A program made the translations under genes and the position numbers. Below, piece by piece: positions 53,820 to 63,357 of a stretch of 64,000 bases of DNA (its first letter is position 1; every line of letters begins with the position of its first letter). Origin of the DNA: Whitmania pigra. Its lineage: Eukaryota > Annelida > Clitellata > Hirudinida > Haemopidae. The stretch lies in the NCBI GenBank assembly GCA_021613335.1, contig JAJTWR010000168.1:1-64000 (forward strand). Reading direction: 5' to 3'. The notes beneath the pieces are model-generated. The model saw only the letters and a program-made list of their open reading frames with translations. It made no database searches and was not told the DNA's origin.

Positions 53820-54619
53820 CTAAAAAATTTTTAAAAAATGGTTTGTTAAAATTTTATAAAAGAGGCCGCTAATATCGGGCATAAAACGGATTTTCCTAAA
53901 GGGTAAAATTAAAAAAGGGAAAAAACGGCCTTATAGGCCACGTAAAGGTATTTTTTTGAAGGTATAGACATGGGGCGACAAAAAAACGAAATTTCCTTTT
54001 GTACCATTTACTTCCATTATTAAAAGAATTTAGGCAATAATTGAGGAATTATTACCATTATGCGCCTAAAAAAACGCCCAAAAAACAAGCCTAAAAAGGC
54101 TAAAAACAACGTTTTTTGGAATTAAAACGGGTATTGCCTTGCCATTATTAAAGGTTTTTGGGGGGAAAGGATTAAAACAGTTTTAAAAAGCAGAAAAAAG
54201 GACATTAAAGCATGATAAAACGCGTTTTTAAACGCCTGCCGCTTTTGCGGGGGTAAAACAAGCAAATTTAAGGGCTGATTAAAGGCAAAAAACGCCCTTT
54301 AAAAGTTGGTGCTACACTTGGTGGTTTTTTTGTATGCTTATGTGCATCCAAAACGCCCAAAAAGGGGGGTAATGATCATAATTGCCGGGATAAATACATT
54401 TTTTGTGCAGTTTAAAAACCTGGTTTTTTAGGCCTGTTGAAATAAAAAAAATGCGTATGCGCGTTAACGGCGTCTAAGATTGACCAAAAAAAAGCGCCCG
54501 GCGCTTGCGCGCATGGTTGCAACGTCAATGATTTTGGGTATCTGTTGACCGAGAGCGACGGCCTTTCTGCTTGTAACGCGCGCTTGCGCACCAACAATTA
54601 TGCCCTCTTGCGCCTTGTG
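53820..54619. other. Non-coding interval with A-runs and short hairpins
   Basis: No supported gene. Many short A-runs and several small inverted repeats (for example AGCCT-AAAA-AGGCT near 54088 and GGCCT...AGGCC near 53927). It may be decayed phage DNA belonging to the repressor pair that follows. Confidence 0.35.
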
Positions 54620-55368
54620 ATTAAGGTTTGTTTAAACGGCTCTGTTCTAAAAAGGTTAAACGGGCTTCCAAATCGGCAAATCGGCTAAGGGTTTCTGAAG
54701 GGTTGTTAACTTTTACGCGTAATCCTTAGCTTAACGCTCCAAACTTCTAAAATATCTTCATGGTTTATGGTAATGGGGAATCTTTATTGTCTGATTGTAA
54801 AACAAGCTGATTATCGCTTTTAAACGGTTTATACAGCGTTTAACGCATATCCCGTCAGTTTTAGACACGATTATATATACATGGCCGTCTTTAATATCTG
54901 CGGGCAGCGCCCACTCGCCAACAACCTTATCCCCGTCTTCTAAGGTTTCTTTCATAGACTGGCCGCTGATTCAAACATCCTGAAGACCCCGTTACTGACG
55001 CCCGGCAGGCGGTATGCGGGCAACTGGTGTATATACTCCGGGTCTGCATAGCCGCTTAAATACCCTGCGGAGGCCTTAACAGGCACAAAAATAATGTTTT
55101 CATTGCCTTGATTATCAACGGTGATAACGGTATGCGGCGCCGGAATTTCATCTTTTTGCAACATATTGCCCTGCCCTGTAAGAAGCCATAACGGGTTATA
55201 TTGAGGATAATTATCTGCTATTTTAACAAGCCATTTTGCTTGTATATCGGTATTGTTAGCTATAGCACGAGTGAGAACCCTTTTAGACGCTCCTATTTTC
55301 GCCTCTAACGCAGTGACACTAATACCCTCGTTATCAGCAATTTTTTTAATATTAAAAACTATATTCAT
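54620..55368 (-). pseudogene. Phage-type S24/LexA-like repressor, frameshifted
   Basis: From ATG 55368: a helix-turn-helix start (MNIVFNIKKIADNEGISVTALEAKIGASKRVLTRAI), NYPQYNPLWLLTGQGNML, and a LexA-like C-domain VPVKASAGYLSGYADPEYI...RLPGVSNGVFRMFE. The Ser motif (SGQSM) and EDGDKVVGEWALPADIKDGHVYIIV follow in another frame after a one-base loss near 54965. A second shift lies near 54815, after RCINRL. A C-terminal EDILEVW is still readable near 54750. It is divergent from the Cro-like relic at 55458, the typical immunity pair of a temperate phage. Confidence 0.75.
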
Positions 55369-55457
55369 AAAAAAAGGATAATTATCTTTAAAATATTTTG
55401 AAAGGAGGAAAATTATACTTATGTTTACACAACCATTTACCAAATATGTATAACAAT

Positions 55458-55630
55458 ATGGAAGCAACAAAGAAAAAACGAAATAACCCCGCCAATCTGT
55501 ATTTAAAAGAGGCAATAAAAAATTCAGGGCAAACATTAAGCACGTCGCTAAGACTATTGGGTTAAGCCGAAAAATTGTAAGCGATACCATACACGGCCAT
55601 TACAAAGGAGCAAACATTAATCTGCAATAG
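55458..55630 (+). pseudogene. Small helix-turn-helix (Cro-like) gene, frameshifted
   Basis: ATG 55458 starts MEATKKKRNNPANLYLKEAIKNSGQT and shifts near 55535 into KHVAKTIGLSRKIVSDTIHGHYKGANINLQ, ending at 55630. The second part is a clear helix-turn-helix (vAktiGLSrkiVSdtihG). It lies head to head with the repressor relic and 6 bp before the terminal repeat of the IS481 copy. Confidence 0.55.
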
Positions 55631-55636
55631 TTAAGA

Positions 55637-56782
55637 TTTAATCTGACAATTATTAAATTTAGTTAATAATAAAATCAGATTACGATGAAAACAACACAAA
55701 AATTAATTCAACCGAAGCTTGGATTATTAAAGTTAGCCGAGAAGCTGAGTAATGTATCGTAAGCCTGTAAAGTGATGGCTATTCCAGAGATAGCTTTTAT
55801 CGATTTGAAAAGATGTATGAAGAAAGCGGAGAGATTGCCTTAGGGGAGATCAGCCGCCGCAACCCATTTTGAAAAACCGGGTGGACGAAGTCTCCGGGCA
55901 GGGTTATAGCTTATGGGCTGGAGCCGCCAGCCAAAGGGCAATTATACGGGCAAGCAACGAACTGGGTAAACGCGGTATTTTTATTTCACCAGCCGGAGTC
56001 CGATGTGTCTGGATGCGCCATGATTTACAGACAATGCAATTACGCCTTAAAGTCCTGGAAACCAAAGTTGCACAGGTTGGTATTATACTCGCCGATGCAC
56101 AGGGTAGCCGCCCTGGAGCGTAAAAAACCGGAACAGGAAAGTAGAGGAGAAATCGAGAACCATCATCCGGGTTACCTGGGATCCCAAGACACCTATTATG
56201 TGGGTTATATTAAAGGGGTAGATAAAATCTATCAACAGACCTTCATTGATACCTGTACCAAAGCGGCTTTTGCCAAGCTATATCATCGTAAAAATGCACT
56301 GGCAGCAGCTGATATGCTCAACGATTGGGTATTGCCGTTTTTTAGCCCGCATACGGCGCTTGTATTGCGCGTTCTTACCGACCGGGGCGCCGAGAGTACT
56401 GAGGAGCCAAGAAACACCATGAATTTCAGCTCTATCTGGCCATTGAAGATATTGACCATACAAAAACCAAGGCTAAAAGTCCACAAACCAGTGGTATTTG
56501 TGAACGGTTCCGCAGAACGGTACAGGACGAGTTCTATGCCATTGCTTTTGGCAAGAAAATCTATGAGTCCAGCGAAGCCTTGCAGTCCGACCTGGATACC
56601 TGGATGCAGTATTACAACGAGCAACGTCCACATAAACAGAAAGTATTGCTACGGAAAAACCCCTTTGCAGACTTTCGAAGATTCTTTATCTTTAGTAAAA
56701 GATAAAATGCTGTCAGAACAGTTTTTTATCCCTGAAGAAACTGAATCTCAAGTTTAATTTTTTTTCCTTTTGTCAGATTAAA
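55637..56782 (+). mobile_element. IS481-type insertion sequence with 13-bp inverted repeats
   Basis: Perfect terminal inverted repeats TTTAATCTGACAA (55637-55649) and TTGTCAGATTAAA (56770-56782) bound 1146 bp. Inside lies a broken transposase gene. The target duplication is not clear. On the right it cuts into a former outer-membrane barrel gene; on the left it abuts the phage regulator relic. Confidence 0.8.
55685..56755 (+). pseudogene. Transposase of the IS481-type element, broken
   Basis: ATG 55685 starts MKTTQKLIQPKLGLLKLAEKLSNVS and meets a stop at about 55760. Later pieces are [54 protein letters not shown], then in another frame ENHHPGYLGSQDTYYVGYIKGVDKIYQQTFIDTCTKAAFAKLY, LRVLTDRGAES, and near the end YCYGKTPLQTFEDSL. 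The DDE core is recognisable, but at least four frame changes remove activity. Confidence 0.8.
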
Positions 56783-56991
56783 TACCAGCTATCACAGCAT
56801 AATTGCTTATGATTTGTTTGATCAAAATAGAAATAAAGGCGTTGAAACATATCCAAATTATAGATATTCAAAATATATATAATGATATGCGAAATTTAAC
56901 ATTTTCATTAAATTATAATTTTGGAAATAATAAAGTTAAAACTAATAGTAAAAAAATAGAAAATACCGAAAAGCAGAGACTGAAATTATAA
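56783..56991 (+). pseudogene. Outer membrane barrel protein, C-terminal remnant
   Basis: After the insertion sequence the plus strand reads AYDLFDQNRNKGVETYPNYRYS, then after a one-base shift QNIYNDMRNLTFSLNYNFGNNKVK and a charged end. AYDlfdQNrn and lnYnFG are the closing motifs of Bacteroidota TonB-linked barrel proteins. The rest of the gene has been lost. Confidence 0.6.
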
Positions 56992-57446
56992 TGAATTTGA
57001 GAATAATTCAGATATTTTGCAACTCATAAAAAAGCAAAACATAAGGAAGAGACTATATGCTGAAAAAAAAGAGAAGTATATAGTTAATAACAAATAATTC
57101 AGATTAATTTTGTCAAGGCTGTTGCTGTCGTTTGCAAATGGTAGTTTTAAAAGATGCTCGGGATACAAGAGCTTGAATAATGCAATCAGCGAATTATCGC
57201 CTGGCTTGTCGGCATTTTGTAATGGTTTTTGATAGTCTTGCAGGTTGAAATAAGTAAATTCAATTTCTGCGAAAAGGCGATAATAAAACGATCGGCAGCA
57301 ATTTGTTTGTAGAAAAACTCGGTTTTGGCGTCAGCCAAACGTCCATCTTCAAAGTCGTTGGATTGTTTTATAAAGTTTTTGTTTTGATTGGATAGTTTTT
57401 TTGATGCCGCCAAGCCAAACTCATACTAAACAAAAAAATCATATAA
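56992..57446. other. Gene-poor interval with unrecognised minus-strand remnant
   Basis: An open stretch on the minus strand (about 57186-57413, AASKKLSNQNKNFIKQSNDFEDGRLADAKTEFFYKQ) looks like former coding sequence but lacks a sensible start and a recognised family. Nothing else is supported. Confidence 0.35.
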
Positions 57447-58342
57447 ATGCTTAAACACTTGCATACTTTTACCGGGCACCAAAACCCCGTTATACTTTAA
57501 CATTTTCTGATAAAGCAGATATTTTTTTTAGCGCCGGCAATGATAAAGGGGTCGTAGAATGGAGTTTAAAAAAAATGGCTTTCATTATGGTAAAAATACC
57601 TGTACAAAGGTCTGTTTACGCGTTACATAATTATGACAATCAATTATTTATTGGCGAACAAAGCGGGGTATTCAGCGTTTTCGATTTTGATAAGCAAAAA
57701 TTGCTTGCAAAAATAAACGCACACTCCAAGCCCATTTTTGACCTAAAAACCATTAGTCACAAAAACGAATTGCTTGTTGCCAGCGAAGACGGAATGGTTT
57801 CGGTTTGGTCGCTTACCGATTTTAAGCAACTGTATCGGTTTTATGTTTGTTCGTCAACGGTACGCACCATAGCTTTATCGCCAAATCAAACCGAAATTTC
57901 TTTAGGTTGTAAAGATCATCGTATTTACATCTATAATTCGGCAGACTACAGCCCAAAACAAGTACTCTCCGCCCATACCTTGCCCATAACTTCTTTAGCC
58001 TACCACCCGGAAGGCAAATATATGCTTTCTGGCGGACGAGACGCGCAAATACGAGTTTGGGATAGTCATTACGAATTACAGAAAACCATTTCCGCGCATA
58101 TGTTTACCGTTTACGATATTCAGTTTCACCCCTCGCTTCCTTATTTTGCTACTTGCAGCCAAGATAAAAGTATTAAACTTTGGGATTCCAAAACTTTTAA
58201 GCTTAAAAAAATTCAAAGTTTAGAAAAAACCGGATTAGGCCATAGCCATTCGGTTAATAAACTGGCATGGAGCCATGACGGAAACTTTCTTATTTCAACC
58301 GGCGATGATAAAAAAATAATGGTTTGGAAAATGGAACTTTGA
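57447..58342 (+). pseudogene. WD40-repeat protein with frameshift near the start
   Basis: ATG 57447 gives LKHLHTFTGHQNPV, the first blade, then a lost T near 57492 shifts the frame to YTLTFSDKADIFFSAGNDKGVVEWSL. The frame then stays open to 58342 with about seven WD40 units (HSKPIFDLKTI...VSVWSL, HTLPITSLAYHPEGKYMLSGGRDAQIRVWD, HPSLPYFATCSQDKSIKLWD, HDGNFLISTGDDKKIMVWKM). A shorter protein could begin at ATG 57575 (255 residues). The role is probably a protein interaction scaffold. Confidence 0.75.
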
Positions 58343-58463
58343 GAAGTTAAAAACAAATGTTTATACGCGCCGCTTTTTTCCGTTACCCTCGCTATAAACT
58401 TTTTCATTATTAAAATATGAAGAAAAACATAAAATATAGCCGATTTTTAGTTATTTAGCGGCT

Positions 58464-59111
58464 ATGGAAAACATAAAGTTACCCGAATTAAATGCCGAAC
58501 AAATTCGCGTTTTAGGCTCCTTGATGGAAAAAAGTAAAACAACGCCTGATTATTACCCGATGACCCTTAATGCGCTGCAGGCAGCGTGCAATCAAAAATC
58601 GTCAAGAAAACCGGTGGTAGAATACGATGAAGCTACCATTACAAATACTTTAAATAGCCTAAAAATTGCCGGATTAATTAGCACCGTTACCGGAGGCAGC
58701 AGCCGTACAATTAAATATAAACACAATTTAGGAGCGGTTTATCCTTTGGTACCGGCCGAAATTTCCGTACTTTGCCTGTTATTTTTACGCGGGCCATTAA
58801 CCGTTGGAGAAATCAATTCGAATAGCGGCAGGCTTTACGAATTTCAAAATTTAGAAGAAATTCAACAGCTATGCGAAAAACTGCAAACAGAAGGTTTTCT
58901 TAAATTACTGCCTCGTAAACCTGGGCAAAAAGAACAACGATATATGCATCTTTTTGCAGGAAATATGGCATCTTTCGAAGAAAAATATCTTGCTAACGAA
59001 GAAATTGCCATTCCCAAAACAGTTTTAGAAGAACGCTTAACGCAAGTTGAAACAGAACTTGCCGAATTGAAACAAAAAATTGAAAATTTATTAAAAGAAT
59101 TAGGGCTTTAA
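58464..59111 (+). CDS. YceH/DUF480 family protein
   Basis: 215 residues matching the DUF480 (YceH) family: LNAEQIRVLGSLMEKSKTTPDYYPMTLNALQAACNQKSSRKPV at the start, then RTIKYKHNL, PAEISVLCLLFLRGPLTVGEI, and a helical C-terminus with ETELAELKQKIENLLKEL. Two winged-helix domains are known for the family. Function is not well defined; DNA binding is possible. It is the only intact gene between hscA and the Rrf2 gene. Confidence 0.92.
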   Translation: MENIKLPELNAEQIRVLGSLMEKSKTTPDYYPMTLNALQAACNQKSSRKPVVEYDEATITNTLNSLKIAGLISTVTGGSSRTIKYKHNLGAVYPLVPAEISVLCLLFLRGPLTVGEINSNSGRLYEFQNLEEIQQLCEKLQTEGFLKLLPRKPGQKEQRYMHLFAGNMASFEEKYLANEEIAIPKTVLEERLTQVETELAELKQKIENLLKELGL

Positions 59112-59299
59112 AACAACTTTGTCGCATAGCGGTTAAAAAGGAGTATATCCGTAGTTTTTTTGGAAATAAATCAACAGAGACCCCCGCTCCTTTTAGATGA
59201 ATAAAGATACGAACGGTAGGCTAAAAACGTAAACTCCCCGTTTTCAGTACGCATTTAAAGTGGATATTCTTTAAAATTTTTACTGTTACCGGATGTGGG

Positions 59300-60160
59300 A
59301 ATGTGTTCAGGAAAAGCGTAGCTTTATGGGCTTGCTTGCGGTTCACATTTCGCGCATTATGGAGGCGATTGTGCTTGTAACCCTCTATTCAACTGTCAGT
59401 TACTTATCTAACCTCCTCGATATTCTCAAACAAACATCCGATACATTTTCCCTATACGCTTTAAATCTTTCTATAAAGGCATTTTGAGAAGGCTTGCTCG
59501 GCTGAATATGGAAGAACTGAATTTGCTGAACTTTGCTCCAATGCGCGCTATTTTTTTGCCATAAATTTAGGCCCCGTTATCCTTCCGGTTTTTTGTGGCT
59601 TGCCGTAGCGGTTTATCAAATGGTTTAATACCCAAATCACTTTGCTGCTTTTTAAACGGTAATCTGTTTCAGTGTACCTCTTTGTTATAATCATCTATCA
59701 CATTAAAGGAAGAGAACTTGATGCCATTACTTAGCGCATCGCTCATAAAATCTATACTCTGAGTTTGGGTAAAATAGTTTGAAATTTCAAGAGTTTTTTA
59801 ACTCTTGCGGGCAAAGGGTTTTTTGTTTTGCCCCAAAACTGATTTTTACTAACCTGCAAGCCCTGCCGCCATCTTTTGGTTGCTCTTTTTTGAGCCCCTC
59901 TATCACTTCTCTTTTTCGGCAGGGTTTTAAATTTTTTTTCGAGCAGATATTTGGCTACATCCAAATCCGCATTAGCATACCTCCGCTTTAACCGAGCATT
60001 CTCTTTTTCAAACTCTTTTTACGTCTCGTTAGCTTCTATAACGCTGTCGCTACCCGTAGCCCGCTTTGCTTACTATATGTTCGCTGGTAATCTGTTCGGC
60101 TCTTTTGCCATTATCAAACTCCTTTAACCCCTTGCTTAGTCGTAATTCTGTTTTTTTCAT
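59300..60160 (-). pseudogene. IS3-family insertion sequence relic
   Basis: OrfA-like part from ATG 60160: KTELRLSKGLKEFDNGKRAEQITSEHIVSK, then FEKENARLKRRYANADLDVAKYLLEKKFKT. OrfB-like pieces at lower coordinates: IDFMSDALSNGIKFSSFNVIDDYNKE near 59690-59760 and LFENIEEVR near 59410. All are broken by stops and frame changes. No terminal repeats could be placed. It explains most of 59112-60427. Confidence 0.7.
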
Positions 60161-60427
60161 ATCTATACGATTTAAAGTTAAACATTTTGTCTACTTCTAA
60201 ACCCTACTGTTTTTGCGGAAGTTTACAAACGAAAGGAAAGAAAACGCCGAGAGTTTAACCGAAGGGAAAACCAAGCCATTTTATCGCGTGAAATTGCGGT
60301 TACCGGTTTCGGGCTTTGCGTTCGGGCGGGACATGGAAGCACACAAGCCAAGTTTATTTGTTCAATTGAAAAATTTGAATTTAACCCCTTCAGCCCCCCT
60401 GACGCAAAACCCTTGTTAGCAAAAGTA

Positions 60428-61470
60428 TTATTCTACATCTATAATAATCTTCATCGCTTTTTCTTTAGAGGCATTCAAAAACACATCATAAGCCTTCTCA
60501 ATTTCGGAAAGTTTAAAGTGATGCGTAATGAGTTTTTTTCACCGGTATTTTTATTCGTTGCAACCGCTTTGATAAGCATAGGGGTCGTGTTAGTATTTAC
60601 AAGTCCAGTAGTAATGGTAAGGGTCTTTATCCAAAGTTCTTGAATTTCAAAATCCACTTTTACTCCGTGTACGCCAACATTTGCAATGTTTCCTCCGGGC
60701 TTTACTATTTTTTGACAAATATCCCAAGTTAGTGGAATACCTACCGCTTCTATAACTATATCTACGCCATCATCTCCAACAATGTTTTTAACTTCCTCTA
60801 ATATATTTTGATTAACAGAGTTTATGATATGCGTGGCCCCTAACTCTTTAGCTAATTCTAACCTGTTATTATCTATATCAATCATAATAATTATTGATGG
60901 GGAATAAAACTGAGCCGTTAAAAGGGCAGACATTCCCACAGGACCTGCGCCGACAATTGCGATAACATCACCCGGTTTTTACATTTCCATATTGGACGCC
61001 AATTTCATGTCCGGTAGTAAAACGTCACTTAACATCACCGCTACGTCATCGCTAATTGTATCGGGTATTTTGTAAAGACTGTTGTCAGCATGTGGAATTC
61101 TTACATATTCCGCCTGAGCGCCATCTATCATATGTCCTAAAATCCACCCCCGTCCTTTGCAATGCGAATAAAGTTGTTTTTTACAGTATTCGCATGAACC
61201 ACAAGAAGATATACAAGATATAATAACTTTATCTCCCACCTTAAATTGACTTACGCCGCTTCCTATTTCTTCAATAATCCCGACACCTTCGTGTCCAAGT
61301 GTTATTCCATCTCGCATATAAAGGTTTTTTCCCTTATAAATTCCAAGGTCAGTTCCACAAATTGTCGTCTTTTTAACCTTTACAATTGCATCTGATGATT
61401 TAAGAATAATTGGTTTGGCTTTTTCTTCTAATGCGATTTTGTGATCGCCATGATAAACTAATGTTTTCAT
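60428..61470 (-). pseudogene. Zinc-dependent alcohol dehydrogenase, frameshifted
   Basis: ATG 61470 gives a normal start (MKTLVYHGDHKIALEEKAKP), the catalytic zinc CGTDLGIYKG and GHEGVGIIEEIGSG, and the structural zinc cysteines SCGSCEYCKKQLYSHC. After ISDDVAVMLSD the frame is shifted, hits TAA at 60979, and resumes with PGDVIAIVGAGPVGMSALL and a Rossmann fold. Near 60530 it shifts again into HHFKLSEIEKAYDVFLNASKEKAMKII. At least three single-base changes are present. The enzyme is surely inactive as written. Confidence 0.85.
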
Positions 61471-61899
61471 AAAATTTGATTTTGAGGTTAATAATCTTAA
61501 ATTTTTTATATCTTCTGCTTCGAGCTATCCAAATATGTTCTATTGTTATTATTTGGTTGATTATCAAAGATAAAAAATTATAATTTATCAAAAAAGAATA
61601 ACCTTTCTAAATAATGAGTTAAATATTTTAGCTTTAAATTCAAACTATGCCGCAAATAAAGCAGCTATTAATGTAACCGCTCTCTTTACAGGGCTTTGAT
61701 TTTCGATTGCAACAGTAGCGTTAAGCGAAAAACAGCAAATTAAACGGGTTTATATGCAAGCTATCGATGACTATTCCGCCGTGTTTGGTTTGCTTATCTC
61801 TTACATTTTTTAAACGCGAATCTACAAAATGTCTATTTTAGCAATGCCTTAAATTTTGGTCTCTTTAATTTTATGCATTCTTTTATTAGCTTTGCCGGG
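61471..61899. other. Gene-poor interval
   Basis: About 61635-61810 on the plus strand reads like former coding DNA (NYAANKAAINVTALFTG, then a stop, then IATVALSEKQQIKRVYMQAIDDYSAVFGL), but no family is recognised and no start exists. It should also hold the promoter of the Rrf2 gene. Confidence 0.35.
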
Positions 61900-62337
61900 A
61901 TGTTGTCGAAAAAGACTAAATACGCCATTAAAGCGCTTGTTTTGCTGGGCAAAAATAAAGATTTGCCGCCCATGCAAATTGCTAAAATTGCCGAAAATGA
62001 GAAAATGCCTAAAAAATTTTTAGAACAAATTTTGTTGGATTTGCGCAATGCAGGGCTATTGTACAGTAAAAAAGGAGCCGGAGGCGGGTATAGCCTAAAC
62101 AAAAAACCCGAAGAAATATTTTTAGTGCAGATTATGCGTATTACCGATGGCCCGATAGCGATGGTGCCTTGCGCCAGCTTAAATTTTTATCACAAATGCG
62201 AAGAATGTATAGACGAAAAAACTTGCGGCATGCGCAGCGTATTTATTGATGTTAGAAACGCCACGCTTAATATTTTAACAGAAACCAGTATTGCAGATGT
62301 GATTAAAAAAGAGGAAACTTTAAAAGCATTAACTTGA
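61900..62337 (+). CDS. Rrf2-family transcriptional regulator
   Basis: 145 residues from ATG 61900 (MLSKKTKYAIKALVLL), the normal family start; the frame also has ATG 61873. The winged helix-turn-helix is PPMQIAKIAENEKMPKKFLEQILLDLRNAGLLYSKKGAGGGYSLNK. The wing/dimer part has cysteines PCASLNFYHKCEECIDEKTCG, which could bind an Fe-S cluster as in IscR or NsrR. It may control Fe-S, NO or sulfur genes. The hscA relic 8 kb away would be a typical target of IscR-like members, but no link is visible. Confidence 0.9.
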   Translation: MLSKKTKYAIKALVLLGKNKDLPPMQIAKIAENEKMPKKFLEQILLDLRNAGLLYSKKGAGGGYSLNKKPEEIFLVQIMRITDGPIAMVPCASLNFYHKCEECIDEKTCGMRSVFIDVRNATLNILTETSIADVIKKEETLKALT

Positions 62338-62772
62338 TTTTAATTTACTAAGCAAAAACTTAAATTTTATTAAAAACGGCCTAAGAAAAGATTCAGTTTT
62401 TATGGCAGTTATGGCACATAGCAGCGCCGATATTGGCCGGTGTTTCATGATTTTTTTGCATGTTGCAAATTGATATTTATTCGGGCAAAAGAGCGTTTAG
62501 TTACCCCGCTGCTTAGGCAACGCTTTTATTTAAATCCGCAACAGGTAAACGCTGGTATTTATCGGAGAGTTTTTTATCCTCATTTTCAATATTTTAGTTT
62601 TAGCAATTCTATAGCCGAATTAGGTTGAAGAGATTAATGACAGGGGCGCTAAAAAACCTTCCAAAATTTTTTAAAATACATTTTGTGCAATAATTAATTT
62701 GTGTAGATTTGCATTCCGTTTCTGAGGGGCGATGAGTTAGCAAGAAATGGGAGATATTCAAGTTGTTTAAAA
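62338..62772. other. Gene-poor interval before the tRNA genes
   Basis: The minus strand near 62390-62460 reads PANIGAAMCHNCHKN followed by a stop, and LSDKYQRLPVADLNKSVA further up. This could be the decayed end of a small cytochrome c gene (CxxCH). The evidence is too thin for a gene call. Confidence 0.3.
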
Positions 62773-62788
62773 GCCTCCTTAGCTCAGC

Positions 62789-62821
<33 letters not shown>

Positions 62822-62845
62822 TTGGTTCGATCCCGATAGGGGGCT
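62773..62845 (+). tRNA. tRNA-Thr(TGT)
   Basis: Complete cloverleaf: acceptor GCCTCCT/AGGGGGC, D-arm AGCTCAGCTGGTAGAGC, anticodon arm ACTGA-CTTGTAA-TCAGT with anticodon TGT, T-arm with GGTTCGATCC. CCA is not encoded. First of four tRNA genes before tuf. Confidence 0.95.
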
Positions 62846-62880
62846 CTGTAATTTTAACTTGCAGACTGAATAACTTAGAA

Positions 62881-62963
62881 GGGGAGATACCAGAGTGGCC
62901 AAATGGGACAGACTGTAACTCTGTTGTCGCAAGACTTCGAAGGTTCGAATCCTTCTCTCCCCA
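62881..62963 (+). tRNA. tRNA-Tyr(GTA)
   Basis: Class II tRNA with long variable arm. Acceptor GGGGAGA/TCTCCCC, anticodon arm ACAGA-CTGTAAC-TCTGT with anticodon GTA, T-loop GGTTCGAATCC. CCA not encoded. Confidence 0.95.
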
Positions 62964-63020
62964 CGGTAAGGTTTTGGAATGGCGTTTTAAAAATCATCGT
63001 TCTAAAAATTTTAAATAAAA

Positions 63021-63093
63021 GCGGAAGTAGCTCAGTTGGTAGAGCGATAGCCTTCCAAGCTATAGGTCGCGGGTTCGAGCCTCGTCTTCCGCT
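63021..63093 (+). tRNA. tRNA-Gly(TCC)
   Basis: Acceptor GCGGAAG/CTTCCGC, D-arm AGCTCAGTTGGTAGAGC, anticodon arm ATAGC-CTTCCAA-GCTAT with anticodon TCC, T-loop GGTTCGAGCC. Confidence 0.95.
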
Positions 63094-63165
63094 CTGAAAA
63101 GAGTGAGCTGTTGGCGGTTAGCAGTTACGGTTTATTGAGACCGAGATGCCGGCTGTTGAAAACCA

Positions 63166-63181
63166 GCCGAAGTAGCTCAGC

Positions 63182-63212
<31 letters not shown>

Positions 63213-63237
63213 GTGGGTTCAAGTCCCATCTTTGGCT
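63166..63237 (+). tRNA. tRNA-Thr(GGT)
   Basis: Acceptor GCCGAAG/CTTTGGC with two G-T or A-T pairs, anticodon arm CTTCC-TTGGTAA-GGAAG with anticodon GGT, T-loop GGTTCAAGTCC. It lies 120 bp before tuf; a tRNA-Thr-Tyr-Gly-Thr-tuf order is widespread among bacteria. Confidence 0.95.
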
Positions 63238-63357
63238 CAAAAATTAACCTTGGTTAAATCTGTTGAAATTGCAGTATTAAACGGGGTTTTTTGTATTGAT
63301 TTTGTATCTAAAAGAATTAAAATAAAAAAGTTAAACTACTAATTAAGTTAAATAAAA

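Noticed and set aside
60213..60419. 68-codon plus-strand frame after the IS3 relic
   Set aside because: No family resemblance and surrounded by relics; probably chance.
62390..62460. CHNCHK haem-like motif on the minus strand
   Set aside because: Only about 20 in-frame codons around it and stops nearby; may be a cytochrome relic but not enough to annotate as a gene.
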